Source of the DNA: Pseudonocardia sediminis
GTDB lineage: Bacteria; Actinomycetota; Actinomycetes; Mycobacteriales; Pseudonocardiaceae
NCBI RefSeq assembly: GCF_004217185.1
Contig: NZ_SHKL01000001.1
Span: forward strand, 4,958,001-5,022,000
Length of the DNA stretch: 64,000 bases
Direction: 5' to 3'
The first letter of the stretch is position 1; the number at the start of each line of letters is the position of its first letter. Shown here piece after piece: positions 51,476 through 60,424 of the stretch. The translations under genes and the position numbers were made by a program. The notes under the pieces are model-generated. The model had not been told where the DNA came from and did no database searches. It saw nothing but the letters and a program-made list of their open reading frames with translations.

Positions 51476-52300
51476 TCAGGCGGCGGGCTGGCACGTCGGG
51501 CACCAGAACAGGTTGCGGGCCTGGTGGGTGGCCGTGAGAACCGGCGTGCCGCAGACCAGGCACCCCATCCCGGTGCGCCGGTAGACGTAGACCTCGCCGC
51601 CGTGGCGGTCCTTGCGGCCGGGCTCGCCGCGACGGCGCGGGTCGTGCTCGCGCGCGACGGTGTCGATGCGGCCCTTGCGGACGCCGTCGCGCATCAGGGC
51701 GACGAGGTCGGTCCACATCGCGTCCCACGTCTCCCGGTCGAGGTGCGTCCCCGGCAGCTGCGGGTCCAGGCCGTGGCGGAACAGCAGCTCCGCGCGGTAG
51801 ACGTTGCCGACCCCGGAGACGACGGCCTGGTCCATCAGCAGCGTGGCCAGCGGCGAGCGGGACCGCGAGATCCGCGCCCACACCTTGTCCGGGTCGGCGT
51901 CGCGGCGCAGCGGGTCCTCCCCGAGCCGCGCCCGCAGCGCGCGGGCCTCGGCGCCGGTGATCAGCTCGCACGCGGTCGGCCCGCGCAGGTCGGCGTAGTG
52001 GGTCTCGCCGACGAGCCGCATCCGCAGCTGGCCGCGCGGCTCGGGCGGCATCCCTCCCGGCTCCAGCTCGGCCTCGACGAACGTGCCGTAGAGACCGAGA
52101 TGCACGTGCACCACCCGGTCCGGTCCGAAGCGATGGAACAGGTGCTTGCCGTGCGCCTCGGCGCGGGTCATCACCGCGCCGTCGAGCAGCGCGGCGGAGT
52201 CGGCGAAGCGGCCCTGCGGGCTCGACACCGCGACCGGACGGCGGGCGAACAGCTTCTGGTGCAGCCGCGCCAGACGGTGCAGCGTGTGGCCCTCGGGCAT
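51476..52300 (-). CDS. Formamidopyrimidine-DNA glycosylase/Nei-family DNA repair protein
   Basis: A 274-residue base-excision repair glycosylase. MPEGHT supplies the catalytic Pro2 and Glu3, VSGVGNVYRAELLF is the helix-two-turn-helix, and the C-terminus holds a zinc finger CLVCG with CPTCQ that grips DNA. The MPEGHTLH start is more typical of Nei/Nei2 than of MutM. It overlaps the upstream rpiB stop by one base (TGATG), so the pair is translationally coupled. Confidence 0.93.
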   Translation of the reverse strand: MPEGHTLHRLARLHQKLFARRPVAVSSPQGRFADSAALLDGAVMTRAEAHGKHLFHRFGPDRVVHVHLGLYGTFVEAELEPGGMPPEPRGQLRMRLVGETHYADLRGPTACELITGAEARALRARLGEDPLRRDADPDKVWARISRSRSPLATLLMDQAVVSGVGNVYRAELLFRHGLDPQLPGTHLDRETWDAMWTDLVALMRDGVRKGRIDTVAREHDPRRRGEPGRKDRHGGEVYVYRRTGMGCLVCGTPVLTATHQARNLFWCPTCQPAA

Positions 52301-52770
52301 CAGCTCGCCGGGAGCTCGATCTCGCCGGTGCGCTCGAACGCGGCGACCTGGTCGATCCGGCGCTGGTGGCGCTCGTCGCCGGAGAAGTCCGTGGTCAGGA
52401 ACGTCTCGACGATCACCAGCACCTCCTCGAACATGTGCTGGCGGGCGCCGATGCCGACGACCTGCGCGTTGTTGTGCTCCCGGGCCAGACGCGCGGTCTC
52501 CTCGTTCCACGCCAGCGCGGCGCGGATGCCGGGCACCTTGTTCGCGGCGATCTGCTCGCCGTTGCCGGAGCCGCCGATCACGATGCCGAGGCCCTCGGGG
52601 TCCTCGACGACCTGACGGGCCGTCTCGATGCACCAGGCCGGGTAGTCGTCGCTCGCGTCGAACGTCGGCGCACCGACGTCGACCGTCTCGATCCCCTGCC
52701 CGGACAGGTGCTCGATCAGCTTCGCCTTCAGCTCGAATCCGGCGTGGTCACTGCCCAGGTAGACGCGCAC
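52300..52770 (-). CDS. rpiB: Ribose-5-phosphate isomerase B
   Basis: A 156-residue isomerase of the pentose phosphate pathway. VYLGSDHAGFELK holds the phosphate-binding Asp-His-Ala, GIVIGGSGNGEQIAANKVPG is the active-site strand (serine instead of cysteine, as in mycobacterial RpiB), and NNAQVVGIGARQH completes it. The GTG at 52770 has AGAGGA 7 bases upstream. The gene diverges from the DUF429 gene. Confidence 0.93.
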   Translation of the reverse strand: MRVYLGSDHAGFELKAKLIEHLSGQGIETVDVGAPTFDASDDYPAWCIETARQVVEDPEGLGIVIGGSGNGEQIAANKVPGIRAALAWNEETARLAREHNNAQVVGIGARQHMFEEVLVIVETFLTTDFSGDERHQRRIDQVAAFERTGEIELPAS

Positions 52771-52786
52771 GGAAGGATCCTCTCTC

Positions 52787-53467
52787 ATGCAGGTCGCGGG
52801 TGTGGACGGGGTCCCCGACGGATGGGTCGTGTGCGTGCTGCGCGACGCCGGCACCCCGGAGGTGACGGTGTCGTGGACGGTCGAGCCCGACGCCGCCGCG
52901 GTGCTCGCCCGGACCCGGGACTGCGACGCGGTGGGCCTCGACATCCCGATCGGCCTGCCGTCCGGGACGGCACGGCGGGCCTGCGACGTCGAGACGGCGG
53001 CGCGACTGGGCCGGGCCCGGTCGTCGGTGTTCCCGGCGCCGCCGCGGGAGGTCCTCGCCGCACGCACCCACGCCGAGGCCTGCGTCGTCGCGCGGGAGGT
53101 CACCGGGAAGGCGATCAGCCTGCAGACGTTCCACATCGGGGCCAAGATCCGTGAGTGGGACGCGCTCGACGCCGTCCCGGACACCGTCGTCGAGGCCCAT
53201 CCGGAGCTGTCGTTGCGCACCCTCGCGCCGGACATCGAGTTCGTGCCGAAGAAGACCGCCCGCGGGCTGGGCCAGCGGATCGCCGCCCTGGCCCGGTGGG
53301 TGGACCCGGCGGTCGCGCTGGCCGACCTGCCCGGCCCCACCCGCCTCGACGACGTCCTCGACGCCCTGGCCGTGAGCTGGACCGCCGCCCGCCGGCTGCG
53401 CGGCGAGGCCGAGATCCTCGGCGACGAGACCGACGCCCGCGGACGTCCGATGCGGGTGGTGGTGTGA
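52787..53467 (+). CDS. DUF429-domain protein (RNase H-like fold)
   Basis: A 226-residue protein: VAGVDGVPDGWVVCVL at the start, DCDAVGLDIPIGLPSG and VFPAPPREVLAARTHAEAC, typical DUF429 blocks with conserved aspartates in an RNase H-like arrangement. Predicted nuclease or related enzyme, function unproven. Its end overlaps the next start by four bases (GTGA), so it is translationally coupled to the MBL gene. Confidence 0.86.
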   Translation: MQVAGVDGVPDGWVVCVLRDAGTPEVTVSWTVEPDAAAVLARTRDCDAVGLDIPIGLPSGTARRACDVETAARLGRARSSVFPAPPREVLAARTHAEACVVAREVTGKAISLQTFHIGAKIREWDALDAVPDTVVEAHPELSLRTLAPDIEFVPKKTARGLGQRIAALARWVDPAVALADLPGPTRLDDVLDALAVSWTAARRLRGEAEILGDETDARGRPMRVVV

Positions 53468-54207
53468 GCGCCGGGGACGGAAGGTGGGTCGGGCTCGCCG
53501 ACGGGGTGCTCGCACGCCGTCACGACGAGCTGGATTTGACGACCGGACTCGTCCTCGGCGCCGACCGCGCCCTGGTCGTCGACACCCGCGGCGACGCCCG
53601 CCAGGGCGCCGAGCTGGCCGCCGCGGTCCGGGCGGTGACCGACCTGCCGGTGACGGTGGTGCTCACCCACGCCCACTTCGACCACTGCTTCGGCACCGCC
53701 GCGTTCGGGCCGGTCCCGGTGTACGCCCAGGCCGGGTGCGCGGCGGCGATCTCCGCGACGGCCGCGCAGCAGCGCACGGAGTGGGTGCGGTACTACCGCG
53801 AGCACGGCGACCCGGCGACGGCCGACGCGCTGGCGGCCACCGATCCCCCGCTGCCCGACCGTCCCGTCTGCCCGCGTCCCGGCGACACGGCCCTGCTCGA
53901 CCTGGGCGGGCGCCGCGCCGTCCTGCTCCACCCCGGACCCGGTCACACCGGCCACGACCTGGCCGTCCACCTCCCCGACGACGCCGTGCTCTTCGCCGGG
54001 GACCTGCTGGAGAACGGCGCCCCGCCCAGCCACGGCCCGGACGCACACCCCGCCGACTGGCCCGCCGCCGTCGACGCACTTCTCGCGCTCGGCGCGACGA
54101 GGATCGCGCCCGGCCACGGCGACCCGATGACGCCGTCGCAGGCCGTCGCCCAGCGGGACGAGCTGGCCGTCGTGGCGCGACTGCACACCGGCCCGTCAGC
54201 CCAGTGA
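53464..54207 (+). CDS. Metallo-beta-lactamase-fold hydrolase
   Basis: A 247-residue MBL-fold protein. THAHFDHCFG is the HxHxDH zinc motif; GPGHTGHDLAVHL and FAGDLLEN provide the further histidine and aspartate, and APGHGDPM the last histidine. It is in the glyoxalase II/CcrA-like group; substrate unknown. The GTG start overlaps the DUF429 stop. Its 3' end overlaps the convergent TetR gene by 12 bases. Confidence 0.88.
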   Translation: MSAGDGRWVGLADGVLARRHDELDLTTGLVLGADRALVVDTRGDARQGAELAAAVRAVTDLPVTVVLTHAHFDHCFGTAAFGPVPVYAQAGCAAAISATAAQQRTEWVRYYREHGDPATADALAATDPPLPDRPVCPRPGDTALLDLGGRRAVLLHPGPGHTGHDLAVHLPDDAVLFAGDLLENGAPPSHGPDAHPADWPAAVDALLALGATRIAPGHGDPMTPSQAVAQRDELAVVARLHTGPSAQ

Positions 54208-54768
54208 CGCCGTCGCCTGCCGCAGGTCCTCCAGCGCGGCCAGCGCGTGGTGCGCGAGGTCCTCGCCGCCGTCGCCCTCGGACCACTCGGCGTAACCGCG
54301 CTTGAACGCGAGGACGCCCAGCTCGGCCGCGAGGTGCGCGGTCGGGTCGGGGACCCCGCGGGCGACGAGCGCCTCCGTCATGGCGGCCGCGAGCCCGACT
54401 CTCTTGAGGGCGTCGCGTTCCTGCAGCTCCGCACTGCTGGCGACGGCCGCCTTGAGACGGGGCCCGAGCTCCCGGTTGGACGGACCCATCATGGTCGACG
54501 CGCGTTCCAGGCCCGCGGCGACGGCGGCGAGCGGGCTCGCCCCGGACGGCGCCTCGGCGATCCCGTCGGCGAGCAGCCCGCTCAGGGTCTCCTGCCCGGC
54601 CACCAGGAGCTCGCGCTTGTCCGGGAAGTGCCGGAAGAACGTGCTCTTCGTGACCCCGGCGCGCTCGGCGATCTGCGCGACCGTCGTGTCGTCGTAGCCC
54701 TGCTCGGTGAACAGGTCGACCGCAGCCACGACGAGCCGGTCGCGCGCCCCTGGCTCCCACCGTCCCAT
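54196..54768 (-). CDS. TetR-family transcriptional regulator
   Basis: A 190-residue repressor with helix-turn-helix TVAQIAERAGVTKSTFFRHFP near residues 28-49 and an alpha-helical ligand domain. It diverges from an NAD-dependent epimerase-like gene across two mirror-image operator sites, so it most likely represses itself and that gene. Confidence 0.9.
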   Translation of the reverse strand: MGRWEPGARDRLVVAAVDLFTEQGYDDTTVAQIAERAGVTKSTFFRHFPDKRELLVAGQETLSGLLADGIAEAPSGASPLAAVAAGLERASTMMGPSNRELGPRLKAAVASSAELQERDALKRVGLAAAMTEALVARGVPDPTAHLAAELGVLAFKRGYAEWSEGDGGEDLAHHALAALEDLRQATASLG

Positions 54769-54786
54769 GGGCCGATCCTACGTGAC

Positions 54787-54833
54787 GGGACCTTTGTCCC
54801 ATCGCCGTGCTACGTTGACGGGACAAAGGTCCC
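54787..54833. promoter_or_regulatory. Two mirror-image TetR operators
   Basis: GGGACCTTTGTCCC at 54787-54800 and its exact reverse complement GGGACAAAGGTCCC at 54820-54833, 33 bases apart, lie in the 85-base divergent gap. Confidence 0.78.
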
Positions 54834-54853
54834 ATCACATTCAGGAGAACGCC

Positions 54854-55735
54854 ATGCACGTCTTCGTCACCGGCGGCAACGGCACCATCGGTTCCGCCGT
54901 CGTCGCCGAACTGCTCGGCAACGGCCACACCGTGCTCGCGCTGGCTCGCTCGGACGCGTCCGCGACGTCCCTCGACGACGCCGGGGCCGAGGTCCTGCGC
55001 GGCGAGCTCTCGGACCTCGACGTCCTGCAGACCGGCGCCGCACGCTCCGACGGCGTCGTCCACCTGGCGTTCGGACGCGACTACAGCGCCCCGGACGCGC
55101 TCGCGCGGTCCATCGCCGAGGAGGGCGCGGCCGCCGCCGCGCTGGGCGAGGCGCTCGTCGGGAGCGACCGCCCGATCGTCGCCGCCTCGGGCACCCCGTG
55201 GGTTCCGGGCCGCGCCAGCACCGAGGCCGACCCACTGGCCACCGACGGGCCCGTGGGCGGCCGCGGCCGGTCGGCGAACGCCCTGCTCGACCTGTCCGCG
55301 CGCGGTGTACGCAGCGCGCTCGTCCGGATCCCGCGCACCTGCCACAACGACGGCGACGGCGGGTTCGCCGGGCTGCTCACCGCCCAGGCGCGACGCTCCG
55401 GGGTGGCCGGCCACCCCGGGGACGGCACCCAGCGCTGGCCTGCCGTGCACGCGCTCGACGCGGCGGTCCTGTTCCGGCTGGTCCTGGAGTCGGCCCCGGC
55501 CGGGACGGCCTGGCACGCCGTCGCCGACGAGGGCGACATGGTGCGGGACATGGCCGAGGTCATCGGCCGGCGCCTGGACCTGCCCGTCCGGCAGGTGCCC
55601 GAGGAGGACTTCGGCCCGTTCGGCCCGATCTTCGCCATGGACCAGCCGTCGTCGAGCACGCACACCCGCGACGTCCTCGGGTGGAAGCCGACGCACCCGG
55701 GCCTCCTCGAGGACCTGGAGAACATCCGGCCCTGA
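54854..55735 (+). CDS. NAD(P)-dependent epimerase/dehydratase-like SDR
   Basis: A 293-residue extended-SDR protein. FVTGGNGTIGSAVVAELL is the GxxGxxG cofactor-binding site, DGVVHLAFGRD the adenine-side strand, and VAASGTPWVPGR the region of the catalytic serine; no classic YxxxK is seen. HTRDVLGWKPTHPGLLEDL is typical of the family end. The ATG at 54854 has AGGAG upstream. Expected to be induced when TetR is released. Confidence 0.88.
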   Translation: MHVFVTGGNGTIGSAVVAELLGNGHTVLALARSDASATSLDDAGAEVLRGELSDLDVLQTGAARSDGVVHLAFGRDYSAPDALARSIAEEGAAAAALGEALVGSDRPIVAASGTPWVPGRASTEADPLATDGPVGGRGRSANALLDLSARGVRSALVRIPRTCHNDGDGGFAGLLTAQARRSGVAGHPGDGTQRWPAVHALDAAVLFRLVLESAPAGTAWHAVADEGDMVRDMAEVIGRRLDLPVRQVPEEDFGPFGPIFAMDQPSSSTHTRDVLGWKPTHPGLLEDLENIRP

Positions 55736-55744
55736 GGACGGCCG

Positions 55745-55768
55745 CGCGGCCGGCACGTGCCGGCCGCG
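55745..55768. terminator. 24-bp perfect palindrome, likely bidirectional terminator
   Basis: A perfect 24-bp palindrome centred at 55756/55757 lies 9 bases after the epimerase stop, before a convergent MFS gene. The rest of the gap to 55930 holds no gene that I see. Confidence 0.55.
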
Positions 55769-55930
55769 TCGCGGGACACCGCCCGTGCGGTCCCGCCCGG
55801 AGGTTGCTCTCCGGAAAATCGCTCACGGAGTCGCTGAGTTCGTGAGGCGTTCTCGCGAAGACACCTCCCCGGGCCCGATCAGCAGGCCGAGATCCGGGCG
55901 GGCGGAGGTCAGGCGGACCGGGCGCTCCGA

Positions 55931-57481
55931 TCAGGGCCCGGGGCGCACCGCGTGACGGCCCGGCTCCGAGCGCTCCCGGCCATCGGCCCCGGCCGGCGGC
56001 AGGGCCTCGGCGACCTCCCGGGCGAACCGCGGGTCGTGCCCGGTCGGGGCGTCGGGGCTCCGGCGCAGCGCACGGTAGATCTCGACCGTCGGGTATCCGT
56101 CCGGAACCGGGTCGATCTCCGTCGTGGGCTCGCCCGGGTCCGGCGTCGGACGCCGCCGCACCCCCACCACCACCGGCTCCGGAACGGCGATCTCGGGCTC
56201 CGGCTCCGCGACCGGCCGTGACGCCGCGGCGGACGACACCCGGTTCGCGGCCGAGCCCGTACCCAGCCCGCGGACGCGCAGCATCGCCGGAGCCCCCACC
56301 ATCGGCCCGAGCGCCAGCACGGCCAGCGCTGCGGGCCAGCCCAGCAGCTCCGCCACGACGGGGACGATCTGGATGCTCGCGACCGTCAGCAGGAACCCGA
56401 GCGCGGTCAGGACGGTCAGCGCCGTCCCGACGTAGCGCTTGTCGGCGACCTCGCTCATCGACGTGGTGAGCACGGCCGAGTCCGCGACCGCCACCGCGCC
56501 CCACACCGTGCAGAACACCGCCACCACGACCGGCCCCGCCCCGGCCATCAGCGGTGAGAGCAGGCAGCAGACGCCGCTCGCGACCAGCGCGACCACCACC
56601 GTCCGCGCGCGGCCCCACCGGTCGGCGGCCCGGCCACCGACCAGACACCCCAGCGCCCCGCCCAGCCCGGCCGCGACGAACACGACGACGTCGGGGCGCA
56701 CCCCGAACGCGTCGGCGGAGCGGCCGGCCTCCAGGTAGGACCCCATCCAGGTCCACAGTGCGTAGAGCTCCCACATGTGGCCGAGGTAGCCGAGCACGAC
56801 CAGCCGCGGCCCCCGCTCGCGCAGCATCCGGGCGGCGTAGCGGGGGTCCGGCGGCGGGGCCGGGGCCAGCAGCGGGCCCGGGCGCAGCCACACCACCGCG
56901 ACCAGGGCCGCGGCGGCGCTCGCGATCGCGGCCCCGACCAGGACCCCGCGCCACGGCAGGCCGGGGATGCCGCTGAACACGTGCGGCAGGGCCGAGCCGA
57001 CGGTCAGTGCGGCGACGAGCACGCCGAGGTCGCGGGCCCGGCGGGCGGGTCCCGACCACGACGTCATCAGCTTCATCCCGACCGGGTAGACCCCGGCCAG
57101 GAACACCCCGGTGAGCGTGCGCAGGACGAGTGCGACCGCGGGCCCGTCGGCGACGGCCGCGAGCAGCAGCGTGCACGCCGCCGCCGACGCGGCGCAGATC
57201 CCGAGCAGGCGTTCCGGGCGGATCCGGTCGGCCAGGGTGAGCGCCGCCGACGCCACCGCCCCCGCCGCGAAGCCGAGCTGCACGGTGCAGGTCAGCCACG
57301 TCGCCGTCGTCGAGCTGATGCCCCACTCGGCCTTCAGGTCGGGTACCACCGCCGAGGCGGAGAACCACACCGCGAGCCCGAGCACCTGCACGGTCGCGAT
57401 CAGCGCCCGCGGCCCGCCCGCCCCGGGAGGACGGCGGTGACGCCCGCGGGGGCGCGACGACGGTGTGGTCTCGACCATCAC
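55931..57481 (-). CDS. MFS transporter with long cytoplasmic C-terminal tail
   Basis: A 516-residue membrane protein. The first helix includes LGLAVWFSASAVVPDLKAEW and the loop motif GGRAADRWGRART sits in the second half. Twelve helices end near residue 395; the remaining 120 residues are hydrophilic, Pro/Glu/Arg-rich, and end in RSEPGRHAVRPGP. The tail is unusual and may bind a partner. Two adjacent ATGs (57481 and 57478) could start it. Substrate unknown. Confidence 0.83.
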   Translation of the reverse strand: MMVETTPSSRPRGRHRRPPGAGGPRALIATVQVLGLAVWFSASAVVPDLKAEWGISSTTATWLTCTVQLGFAAGAVASAALTLADRIRPERLLGICAASAAACTLLLAAVADGPAVALVLRTLTGVFLAGVYPVGMKLMTSWSGPARRARDLGVLVAALTVGSALPHVFSGIPGLPWRGVLVGAAIASAAAALVAVVWLRPGPLLAPAPPPDPRYAARMLRERGPRLVVLGYLGHMWELYALWTWMGSYLEAGRSADAFGVRPDVVVFVAAGLGGALGCLVGGRAADRWGRARTVVVALVASGVCCLLSPLMAGAGPVVVAVFCTVWGAVAVADSAVLTTSMSEVADKRYVGTALTVLTALGFLLTVASIQIVPVVAELLGWPAALAVLALGPMVGAPAMLRVRGLGTGSAANRVSSAAASRPVAEPEPEIAVPEPVVVGVRRRPTPDPGEPTTEIDPVPDGYPTVEIYRALRRSPDAPTGHDPRFAREVAEALPPAGADGRERSEPGRHAVRPGP

Positions 57482-57612
57482 GCCTCCCGGTGGACATCGT
57501 CGTCACATACGCCGAATGGACTAACTCTAAGGATCCGACCAGGTGAGAACTGGTCCGGACAGACTTACGAAATAGCGCATTCGGCTGAATCACCACGGAC
57601 GGCGCTCGCAGG

Positions 57613-57744
57613 GGCACGGTGGCGCTGCTCAACGCCCTGGGAAACGGCGTCGCCGACGACGAGCAGCGGCTCGCCGAGCTGCTGCTCGAGCCCGTCGACG
57701 GCTACGGCGGGCGCGGCATCGTGATCGGCCCGCACGCCGCCCCG
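57613..57744 (+). pseudogene. Relic of a circularly permuted ATP-grasp protein
   Basis: About 44 codons join two separate pieces of a CP-ATP-grasp protein: GTVALLNALGNGVADDE, then almost directly PVDGYGGRGIVIGPHAA (normally far apart, the latter as KPVDGSGG). No start, active-site or C-terminal parts remain. The gap around it (57482-57773) otherwise holds only a short inverted repeat GACCAG/CTGGTC near 57536-57555. Confidence 0.6.
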
Positions 57745-57773
57745 GACGCGCCCGGCCGAGGCCGGAGCAGCCC

Positions 57774-58583
57774 TCAGCGGGTGCCGACGGCCTCGATCAG
57801 CGGCATCGGGTCGGGGTCGCCGGCCGGGGGCACGAAGACCACCGAGTCCGCCCCCGCCTCGCCGTAGGCCGCGGCCGTGGTGGCCGCCCAGTGCGCCAGG
57901 TCGGAGGTGTGCGAGCGGACGGCGACGTAGCAGACGACGTGGAACGGGGCGCCATCACGCGGGCGGTCGCCGGAACCGTCACGCGGGCGGTCGGCGGAGA
58001 CCTCGAGCAGGGCGTCGCGGACGTCGTCGGTGTCCAGGCCGGTGTCGAGCACGACGCCGTCGGCGAGCCTCCCGGCCAGGCGCAGCGTGCGCGGTCCGCG
58101 CGCGCCGACGAGCACCGGTGGCACCTGCTGCGGCGGCCAGTCCAGCGCGACCCCCTCCAGGCGCACGTAGTCCCCCGCGGAGTCGACGCGCTCGCCGCGC
58201 AGCAGCGCGCGCACGGCGTCGGTGTACTCGGAGAGCAGCGTCATCGGTGACGCGGCCCGCGCCCCGACCTGCCCCATCCAGTCCAGGACGCCGTGCCCGA
58301 ACGCGGGCAGGAACCGGCCCGGGAAGAGCCGGGCCAGCGTCGCGATCTCCATCGCCGCCAGCGCCGGGTTGCGCAGCGGCACCGGCATCAGACCGACGCC
58401 GACGTGCAGGCGTTCGGTCCGCGCCAAGGCCACCGCTGCCGTGCTGAGCCCGCCCTCGAGGAAGCAGTCCTCCCAGAGCCACAGCTGCGCGACCCCGGCC
58501 CGCTCCGCGGCCTCGGCGATCGCGGGCAGCCGCTCCGGCGGGGACTGCGGACGGAAGACGACACCCACGTTCGGCCCGGACAT
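57774..58583 (-). CDS. LLM-class F420-dependent oxidoreductase
   Basis: A 269-residue TIM-barrel protein of the luciferase-like family: VGVVFRPQSPPERLPAIAEA, ERAGVAQLWLWEDC at the start, LHVGVGLMPVPLRNPALAAM and VPPVLVGARGPRTLRLAGR. It would use F420 or FMN to oxidise or reduce a small substrate. It diverges from the asparagine-synthetase-like gene across 59 bases. Confidence 0.87.
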   Translation of the reverse strand: MSGPNVGVVFRPQSPPERLPAIAEAAERAGVAQLWLWEDCFLEGGLSTAAVALARTERLHVGVGLMPVPLRNPALAAMEIATLARLFPGRFLPAFGHGVLDWMGQVGARAASPMTLLSEYTDAVRALLRGERVDSAGDYVRLEGVALDWPPQQVPPVLVGARGPRTLRLAGRLADGVVLDTGLDTDDVRDALLEVSADRPRDGSGDRPRDGAPFHVVCYVAVRSHTSDLAHWAATTAAAYGEAGADSVVFVPPAGDPDPMPLIEAVGTR

Positions 58584-58642
58584 GTCCCCGAGTGCACCAC
58601 AGCGGGTTCCCGGGCCGGTACTCCCCGAGGAGGATCACCAGG

Positions 58643-60424
58643 ATGTGCGGAATCGCCGGCGAGCTCCGGTACGACGGTGGGCCGGCCGACGTCGCGGCCG
58701 TCGCCCGGATCACCGGCGCGATGCACCGCCGCGGGCCGGACGGGTCGGGGGTGCACGCCGCCGGGCCGATCGCGCTCGGCCACCGCCGCTTGAAGATCAT
58801 CGACCTGTCCGAGCGCGGCGCCCAGCCGATGGTCGACGCCGAGCTGGGCCTGACGTGCGTGTTCAACGGCTGCGTCTACAACTACCGGGAGCTGCGCGCC
58901 GACCTCGAGGCCGTCGGGTACCGGTTCTTCTCCGGTTCCGACACCGAGGTCGTGCTCAAGGCGTTCCACCGCTGGGGCGGCGCGTGCGTGGAGCACTTCC
59001 ACGGGATGTTCGCCTTCGCCGTCGCCGAGCGCGACACCGGCACGCTGACGCTGGCCCGCGACCGCCTCGGGATCAAGCCGCTCTACCTCGCCGACGGGCC
59101 GGGACGGCTGCGGTTCGCCTCGTCGCTGCCGGCCCTGCTCGCCGGCGGCGGGGTGGACACCGGGATCGACCCGGTCGCGCTGCACCACTATCTGAGCTTC
59201 CACGCCGTCGTCCCGGCGCCGCGCACGATCCTGGCCGGGGTCTCCAAGCTGCCCCCGGCGACGGTTCGGACGGTCTCCCGCGACGGCACGTCGACCGACC
59301 ACCTCTACTGGCGGCCGGTGCACGAGCGCCGGGCCGAGTACCGCAGCCTCGACGCCGGGGGCTGGGCCGAACTGCTCGGCGAGCGCCTGCGGACCGCGGT
59401 GCGCCGCCGGATGGTCGCCGACGTACCGGTCGGGGTCCTGCTCTCCGGCGGGCTGGACTCGTCGATGATCGTGGCGCTGCTGGCCGAGCAGGGCCAGCGC
59501 GACCTGCGCACCTTCTCCGTGGGGTTCCCGTCCGCGGGCGGCGAGCGCGGCGACGAGTTCGACTACTCCGACCTCGTCGCGAAGGAGTTCGGCACCGACC
59601 ACCAGCAGATCATGATCGAGCCGGGGCGGATGCTGCCGGCCGTGGACGCGTGCGTCGAGGCGATGGCCGAGCCGATGGTCAGCCATGACTGCGTCGCCTT
59701 CCACCTGCTCTCCGAGGACGTGTCGACGTCGGTCGGCGTCGTGCAGTCCGGCCAGGGCGCGGACGAGGTGCTGGCCGGCTACAGCTGGTACCCGCCGCTG
59801 GCGCGCGTCCCCCGTGACGACGCCGCGCGGGCCTACGCGCGCGTGTTCACCGACCGCTCCCACGCCGACATGGCGAACGTCCTGGAGCCGGGCCGGCTGC
59901 TCGACCACGACCCGAGCCGGGACCTGATCGCCGCGCACTTCGCCGCACCCGGCGCGGACGACACCCTCGACGCCGCACTGCGGCTCGACTCGACCGTCAT
60001 GCTCGTCGACGACCCGGTCAAGCGCGTGGACAACATGACCATGGCCTGGGGCGTCGAGGCACGGGTGCCGTTCCTCGACCACGAGCTCGTCGAGGCGATG
60101 GCCGCGTGCCCGCCGGCGCACAAGCTCGCGCACGGCGGGAAGGGCGTGCTCAAGCAGGCCGCGCGCGGCGTCGTCCCGGATGCCGTGATCGACCGGCGGA
60201 AGGGATACTTCCCGGTGCCGGCGATCCGGCACCTGGACGGGCCGCTGCTCGAGCGGGTGGCCGACGCCCTGACCTCGACGGCGGCCCGCGAGCGCGGCCT
60301 GGTCCGCCGGGACTGGCTCGACGCGATGCTGGCGGACCCGAACTCGCGCCGGACGAACCTCGGCTCGAACGCGTTGTGGCAGGTCGCGGTGCTGGAGATG
60401 TGGCTGCAGGAACGGGGGGTCTGA
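58643..60424 (+). CDS. N-acetylglutaminylglutamine amidotransferase-like (asparagine synthetase family)
   Basis: A 593-residue glutamine-dependent amidotransferase. Cys2 of MCGIAGELRYDG is the glutaminase nucleophile, then RRGPDGSG, NGCVYNYRELR, and the synthetase P-loop LLSGGLDSSMIVALL near 275. The start and the LHHYLSFHAVVPAPRTIL block match, from memory, the TIGR03104 family that makes the osmoprotectant N-acetylglutaminylglutamine amide. The partner synthetase (ngg) is not seen here. The ATG at 58643 has GAGGAGG upstream. The stop overlaps the S9 peptidase start by one base. Confidence 0.83.
   Translation: MCGIAGELRYDGGPADVAAVARITGAMHRRGPDGSGVHAAGPIALGHRRLKIIDLSERGAQPMVDAELGLTCVFNGCVYNYRELRADLEAVGYRFFSGSDTEVVLKAFHRWGGACVEHFHGMFAFAVAERDTGTLTLARDRLGIKPLYLADGPGRLRFASSLPALLAGGGVDTGIDPVALHHYLSFHAVVPAPRTILAGVSKLPPATVRTVSRDGTSTDHLYWRPVHERRAEYRSLDAGGWAELLGERLRTAVRRRMVADVPVGVLLSGGLDSSMIVALLAEQGQRDLRTFSVGFPSAGGERGDEFDYSDLVAKEFGTDHQQIMIEPGRMLPAVDACVEAMAEPMVSHDCVAFHLLSEDVSTSVGVVQSGQGADEVLAGYSWYPPLARVPRDDAARAYARVFTDRSHADMANVLEPGRLLDHDPSRDLIAAHFAAPGADDTLDAALRLDSTVMLVDDPVKRVDNMTMAWGVEARVPFLDHELVEAMAACPPAHKLAHGGKGVLKQAARGVVPDAVIDRRKGYFPVPAIRHLDGPLLERVADALTSTAARERGLVRRDWLDAMLADPNSRRTNLGSNALWQVAVLEMWLQERGV

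Noticed and set aside
49757..52615. A 952-codon plus-strand open frame
   Set aside because: It covers three clear genes (hypothetical protein, HAD phosphatase, Fpg/Nei) in the wrong frame or strand.
53663..55756. A 697-codon minus-strand open frame
   Set aside because: It overlaps the MBL, TetR and epimerase genes; only low-complexity Arg/Gly sequence.
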